Part shown: positions 5,542 to 7,900 of the stretch, in pieces
Position numbering within the stretch: position 1 is the stretch's first letter
Layout: every line of letters begins with the position of its first letter
Origin: Treponema sp.
GTDB taxonomy: Bacteria; Spirochaetota; Spirochaetia; Treponematales; Breznakiellaceae
Length of the DNA: 7,900 nt
Direction: 5' to 3'
Assembly (NCBI GenBank): GCA_031273835.1
Contig: JAISRD010000128.1
Location: 1-7,900, forward strand
Notes under the pieces: model-generated
The model's input: the letters and a program-made list of their open reading frames with translations, nothing else
Told to the model about the DNA's origin: nothing
Databases searched by the model: none
Position numbers and translations under genes: made by a program

Positions 5542-6880
5542 CCTGTTTTCCGGTATCTTGAGTATTCCCCTCCGGGGCCGACCGGCCGCGCCGTTTTTGA
5601 TATTCGAGAAAATCCCGGCGGGTAACTATCCCCGTAAGCCGCCCCTCTTCCACAATGGGGAGGTGCCCTATGTGGTACTTGTAAAAGAGCCGCTCCACCT
5701 CGCGCATGGTAATGGAAGAATCGGCGTTGATCACATCCTTGCTCATAAAGGCCTTAACCGGACAGTGCATACGGGAAGCCCTGCGCCCCTTCATGATCTC
5801 CCGGAGGGTTAAAAAGCCCGTGAGCTCCCCGGCGTCGTTCAGCACCGGCAGCCCCGTGTGGTTGACCTCTTCCATATAGATAGACGCTTCAAGCAGATTG
5901 ACGTTTTCATTTACCGTAAACACCTTCCGGCTCATAATATCCGCGGCGCGGGTGGCCGGAACAAGGGAAGTTTCCAGGTATTCAAGAAATTCCTTAAAAA
6001 AACCCGGACCCTCCCTGCCGGAGATTTTTACCGACCCGGCAAGCTGGTGGCCCCCGCCTCCGTAGGCGGCAAACAATTTATGCAGATCTATGCGCCGTTT
6101 CTGGCTGCGGCCTATGACCAGGATGCTCTTGTTTTTCCGTATAAAAAATACCGCGAAATACGCGTCGGGATTTTCTATTTCCATGATCTTTTCCACCACC
6201 GCCGCAAGGCCGGGAATATTTTCTTCCAACTCAAGGTAACTTAAGAGCACCTCATGGCCCTGGATGTTTCTTTTTTCCGCCGTCAGAAGAAGCTGATTCA
6301 GCGCGGTTATCTGATCATCCTCCTGTATCGTTTCCAGAAAGGATTTTACCAGCCTGAGCGACGCCCCCTGATCCAAAAGCCATGCGGCGACTTCAAAATC
6401 CTCGCGGCGCACCCCCTCGTAGCTGAGCCGCCCCGTATCGGCATAAATCCCCGTAAGGGCTATGGTGGCCTCCTCAGTCTCCAGGCACAGACCCTTCTCC
6501 ATGGCAAGCTTGCCCAGAAAGGTCGTGTTGGATCCCCAGGGCGCCGCAAACAATTCCGCCCCCAGGATGTCGCATTCCCCCTCAACATGGTGATCGTAGA
6601 TTCTGATCTTGGGATACGAATTGTTGATGTGGGAAAAGTACTCCTTAACCCGTTCCGAACTTGAGGTATCCACAATGATGATATTTTCCACCCGTTCTTC
6701 CGCCACATCCTTGGGATTGATACAGTTAAACCTGTCCTGGTAGAGATGGTAGAGACGGTAGGCGACAGGATGAATGATCCTGCTCCTGACCAGGGTGTAA
6801 TCGGGAAAGAGTTTTTTTACCAGGATAAGCGAACCAAGGCAGTCCAGATCCATGTTGGTATGACCGAATGCGATATTCAC
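5534..6880 (-). CDS. DHH-DHHA1 phosphoesterase with two CBS domains
   Basis: Predicted Mn-dependent phosphoesterase, 448 residues from GTG 6880. DHH motifs: HTNMDLDCLGS (7-17), IIVDTSS (68-74), YDHHVEG (95-101) and IYADTGR (145-151). The DHHA1 substrate-binding motif GGGGHQLAG is at 274-282. Two CBS domains follow, at about 313-370 (IMSRKVFTV...LPVLNDAGELTGFLTLREI) and 374-429 (FMSKDVINA...LPIVEEGRLTGIVTRRDFL); these usually bind adenine nucleotides. The N-terminus resembles the DHH-CBS front half of large CCA-adding/poly(A) polymerase fusions, but no nucleotidyltransferase part follows. The chain ends in a short polar tail after CBS2. By family, candidate substrates are nanoRNA, pAp or cyclic dinucleotides. 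The reading frame stays open upstream to ATG 6997, but that start would overlap the divergent rdgB. GTG 6880 begins directly at the first beta strand and sits ten bases after a -10 box. Confidence 0.85.
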   Translation of the reverse strand: MNIAFGHTNMDLDCLGSLILVKKLFPDYTLVRSRIIHPVAYRLYHLYQDRFNCINPKDVAEERVENIIIVDTSSSERVKEYFSHINNSYPKIRIYDHHVEGECDILGAELFAAPWGSNTTFLGKLAMEKGLCLETEEATIALTGIYADTGRLSYEGVRREDFEVAAWLLDQGASLRLVKSFLETIQEDDQITALNQLLLTAEKRNIQGHEVLLSYLELEENIPGLAAVVEKIMEIENPDAYFAVFFIRKNKSILVIGRSQKRRIDLHKLFAAYGGGGHQLAGSVKISGREGPGFFKEFLEYLETSLVPATRAADIMSRKVFTVNENVNLLEASIYMEEVNHTGLPVLNDAGELTGFLTLREIMKGRRASRMHCPVKAFMSKDVINADSSITMREVERLFYKYHIGHLPIVEEGRLTGIVTRRDFLEYQKRRGRSAPEGNTQDTGKQDG

Positions 6881-6890
6881 AATGGGTGAG

Positions 6891-6899
6891 AGTATAACA
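6891..6899 (-). promoter_or_regulatory. Extended -10 promoter for the DHH-CBS gene
   Basis: The minus strand reads TGTTATACT, an extended -10 (TG-n-TATACT) whose last base is ten bases before GTG 6880. A start point about seven bases downstream would leave a leader of only three or four bases. No Shine-Dalgarno motif precedes the GTG, which agrees with near-leaderless translation. No good -35 is seen, as is usual for extended -10 promoters. Confidence 0.55.
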
Positions 6900-6913
6900 G
6901 GTATTGGGGAAAA

Positions 6914-6922
6914 TGTTATACT
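6914..6922 (+). promoter_or_regulatory. Extended -10 promoter for rdgB, predicted leaderless
   Basis: TGTTATACT ends six bases before ATG 6929, so transcription would be expected to begin at or next to the A of the start codon. There is no Shine-Dalgarno motif in the correct window; the nearest purine run, GGGGA at 6907-6911, is too far away. Confidence 0.55.
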
Positions 6923-6928
6923 GTGGAC

Positions 6929-7606
6929 ATGACGATCTGGCTTGCATCGGGAAATGAACATAAACGGCGGGAACTGGCGGCGATTTTCGCGGGACACAGC
7001 CTCAAGACCCCCGTTGAGGGGGGATTTACGGACTTTGACCCCCGGGAGGGGACCCAGGGCTTTGAGGAAAACGCCCTGATAAAGGCAAGGGCCCTCTACG
7101 GCCTTCTGGAAGGGGCGGGCCTTGAGGGTCCCGTGCTGGCCGACGATTCGGGGCTCTGTGTGGACGCCCTGGGGGGTCGGCCGGGGGTTTATTCGGCCCG
7201 GTACGGCGGGGGAAAACTCGGCGATAAAGAGCGGAATCTGCTTTTGCTGGCGGAACTTGACGGGGCCCTGGCGGCGGCCGCCGGCAGTCCGGCCGGCCCC
7301 GGTACAGCCGGGGCGGCCTATCCCGGCATGGCCGGGGCGGCAACAGCGGGCCGCGGCGCCCGTTTTGTATGCGCCATGGTCTTTTTATGGGGACATGAGC
7401 GTTACTGCCTGGTCCGGGAAAGCCTGGAGGGGGTAATAGTCTCCGGCCCCGGGGCAATACGGGGGAGCGGCGGCTTCGGCTACGACCCGATCCTGTACCT
7501 GCCGGAAAAGGGTAAAACCCTGGCGGAGCTTACGGAGGAAGAAAAAAACAGCCTAAGCCACCGGGGTAAGGCGGGAAAGATCATCGCACAGCTGCTGGGC
7601 CGGTGA
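6929..7606 (+). CDS. rdgB: dITP/XTP (non-canonical purine NTP) pyrophosphatase, RdgB/HAM1
   Basis: Cytoplasmic house-cleaning enzyme that hydrolyses dITP, ITP and XTP to the monophosphate and pyrophosphate, keeping deaminated purines out of DNA and RNA. Family motifs are complete in 225 residues: SGNEHKRRE (7-15), GFEENALIKA (44-53), the catalytic/metal ADDSGLCVDALGGRPGVYSARYGG (71-94), GSGGFGYDPI (179-188) and SHRGKA (210-215). The chain is about 25 residues longer than usual. The excess is an Ala/Gly/Pro-rich stretch at about 112-142, between the NLLLLAEL helix and the ARFVCAM strand. I chose ATG 6929 over in-frame GTG 6923, because the -10 box ends at 6922 and the family begins at the IWLASGN strand. 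It is the only plus-strand gene here, diverging from the DHH-CBS gene and converging on the YkoF-like gene 13 bp away. Confidence 0.93.
   Translation: MTIWLASGNEHKRRELAAIFAGHSLKTPVEGGFTDFDPREGTQGFEENALIKARALYGLLEGAGLEGPVLADDSGLCVDALGGRPGVYSARYGGGKLGDKERNLLLLAELDGALAAAAGSPAGPGTAGAAYPGMAGAATAGRGARFVCAMVFLWGHERYCLVRESLEGVIVSGPGAIRGSGGFGYDPILYLPEKGKTLAELTEEEKNSLSHRGKAGKIIAQLLGR
7307..7341 (+). repeat. 24-bp tandem duplication inside rdgB
   Basis: GCCGGGGCGGC occurs at 7307-7317 and again at 7331-7341, exactly 24 bases (eight codons) apart and in the reading frame. It encodes AGAAYPGM followed by AGAATAGR (residues 127-142). The tail halves have diverged. This looks like slippage expansion within the low-complexity insertion of RdgB. 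Confidence 0.6.
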
Positions 7607-7619
7607 CTTAAGCCGCCGG

Positions 7620-7889
7620 TCATTCAAACCCGCAGAAATTAGACAACGTTACGGTCATGGAGAATTTACATCCCTGTGCGTCCATGGTTTCGGCGATGTT
7701 ACGGAGCAGGGCAAAAACCCCGCCTGAGGACCCCCGGACCACCGTGGACATCCTTCCCGTACTGTGTTCAAGGCCGCTTTCCCGGATGACGGACAACGCC
7801 CTGCCGATCTCCGGCAGCGGATCGGTTTGAGCGAGGGGATAAAAGCTCAGTTGACAGGAGATCAACGGTTCTTTTTGAATTTCACGCAT
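7620..7889 (-). CDS. YkoF/MTH1187-like putative thiamine-binding protein
   Basis: Small single-domain protein of 89 residues resembling the YkoF/MTH1187 (thiamine-binding, ferredoxin-like alpha-beta) families. Visible marks are the first strand ISCQLSFYPL (10-19), the middle SGLEHSTGRMSTVVRG (38-53) with the GxMST turn typical of the group, and the end TLSNFCG (81-87), which matches the family's final strand. The length equals one domain. No signal peptide is seen, so it should act in the cytoplasm. By family it may bind thiamine or its pyrimidine precursor; ligand residues cannot be confirmed here. ATG 7889 has a G-run about six bases upstream, right at the window edge, so an upstream operon partner could lie outside. 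It converges with rdgB. It may relate to the binding-protein operon about 3.3 kb away, but no direct linkage is visible. Confidence 0.65.
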   Translation of the reverse strand: MREIQKEPLISCQLSFYPLAQTDPLPEIGRALSVIRESGLEHSTGRMSTVVRGSSGGVFALLRNIAETMDAQGCKFSMTVTLSNFCGFE

Positions 7890-7900
7890 ACGAATCCCCC

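Larger units (their letters stand above)
6891..6922. repeat. Perfect 9-bp inverted repeat in the divergent promoter region
   Basis: AGTATAACA at 6891-6899 and TGTTATACT at 6914-6922 are exact reverse complements separated by 14 bases. Each arm is the extended -10 of the gene it faces. The dyad could simply be two back-to-back promoters, or also an operator for a shared regulator. Confidence 0.7.

Noticed and set aside
6881..6997. N-terminal extension of the DHH-CBS protein to ATG 6997
   Set aside because: It would overlap the rdgB coding region and promoter by over 100 bp, adds no family-like sequence, and lies upstream of the predicted transcription start.
7607..7619. Terminator between the convergent rdgB and YkoF-like genes
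   Set aside because: The gap is only 13 bp. The short CCGG-containing symmetry around it has no stable stem or T-run.

Overview
The window is a compact, GC-rich bacterial segment with no rRNA, tRNA, CRISPR array or mobile element. It holds nine protein genes: eight on the minus strand and one (rdgB) on the plus strand. Intergenic space is minimal, and the longest gap between genes is 108 bp. Gene content, a spirochaete-like relaxed lipobox and frequent GTG starts fit a Treponema-type spirochaete, possibly a gut-associated lineage. This assignment is an inference from style and family memory; no marker gene is present.

Layout, in the minus-strand reading direction. A small YkoF/MTH1187-like thiamine-binding-type protein (7889-7620) faces rdgB (6929-7606) convergently. 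rdgB, a non-canonical purine NTP pyrophosphatase, diverges from a DHH-DHHA1-CBS-CBS protein (6880-5534). The 48-bp gap between those two start codons carries a perfect 9-bp inverted repeat. Each arm reads as an extended -10 promoter (TGTTATACT), so both transcripts should be nearly or fully leaderless. The DHH-CBS gene overlaps by 8 bp a calcineurin-type metallophosphoesterase gene (5541-4477).

After a 108-bp AT-rich gap with a good sigma-70-like promoter and an AGGAGG ribosome-binding site, a five-gene operon runs to the window edge. It encodes an exported NMT1/THI5-like (NitT/TauT/ThiY type) substrate-binding protein (4368-3385), a permease (3327-2500), an ATPase (2454-1549), cysteine synthase CysK (1552-590) and a small lipoprotein with two MBG-like repeats (593-15). 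A strong 10-bp-stem hairpin sits between the binding-protein and permease genes. The last three genes are joined by 4-bp stop/start overlaps (ATGA, then GTGA).

Working model: the operon imports a small solute and is translationally coupled to cysteine synthesis. Two substrate classes are suggested: a sulfur compound, from the cysK coupling, or a thiamine/pyrimidine precursor, from the SBP fold and the nearby YkoF-like gene. The sequence alone does not decide. The rest of the window looks like housekeeping nucleotide cleaning and phosphoester hydrolysis. The most unusual items are the mirror-image leaderless promoters, the transporter-cysK-lipoprotein coupling, the Ca-loop-like, cysteine-bearing binding protein, the ATPase insertion, and a repeat-driven Ala/Gly insertion in RdgB.
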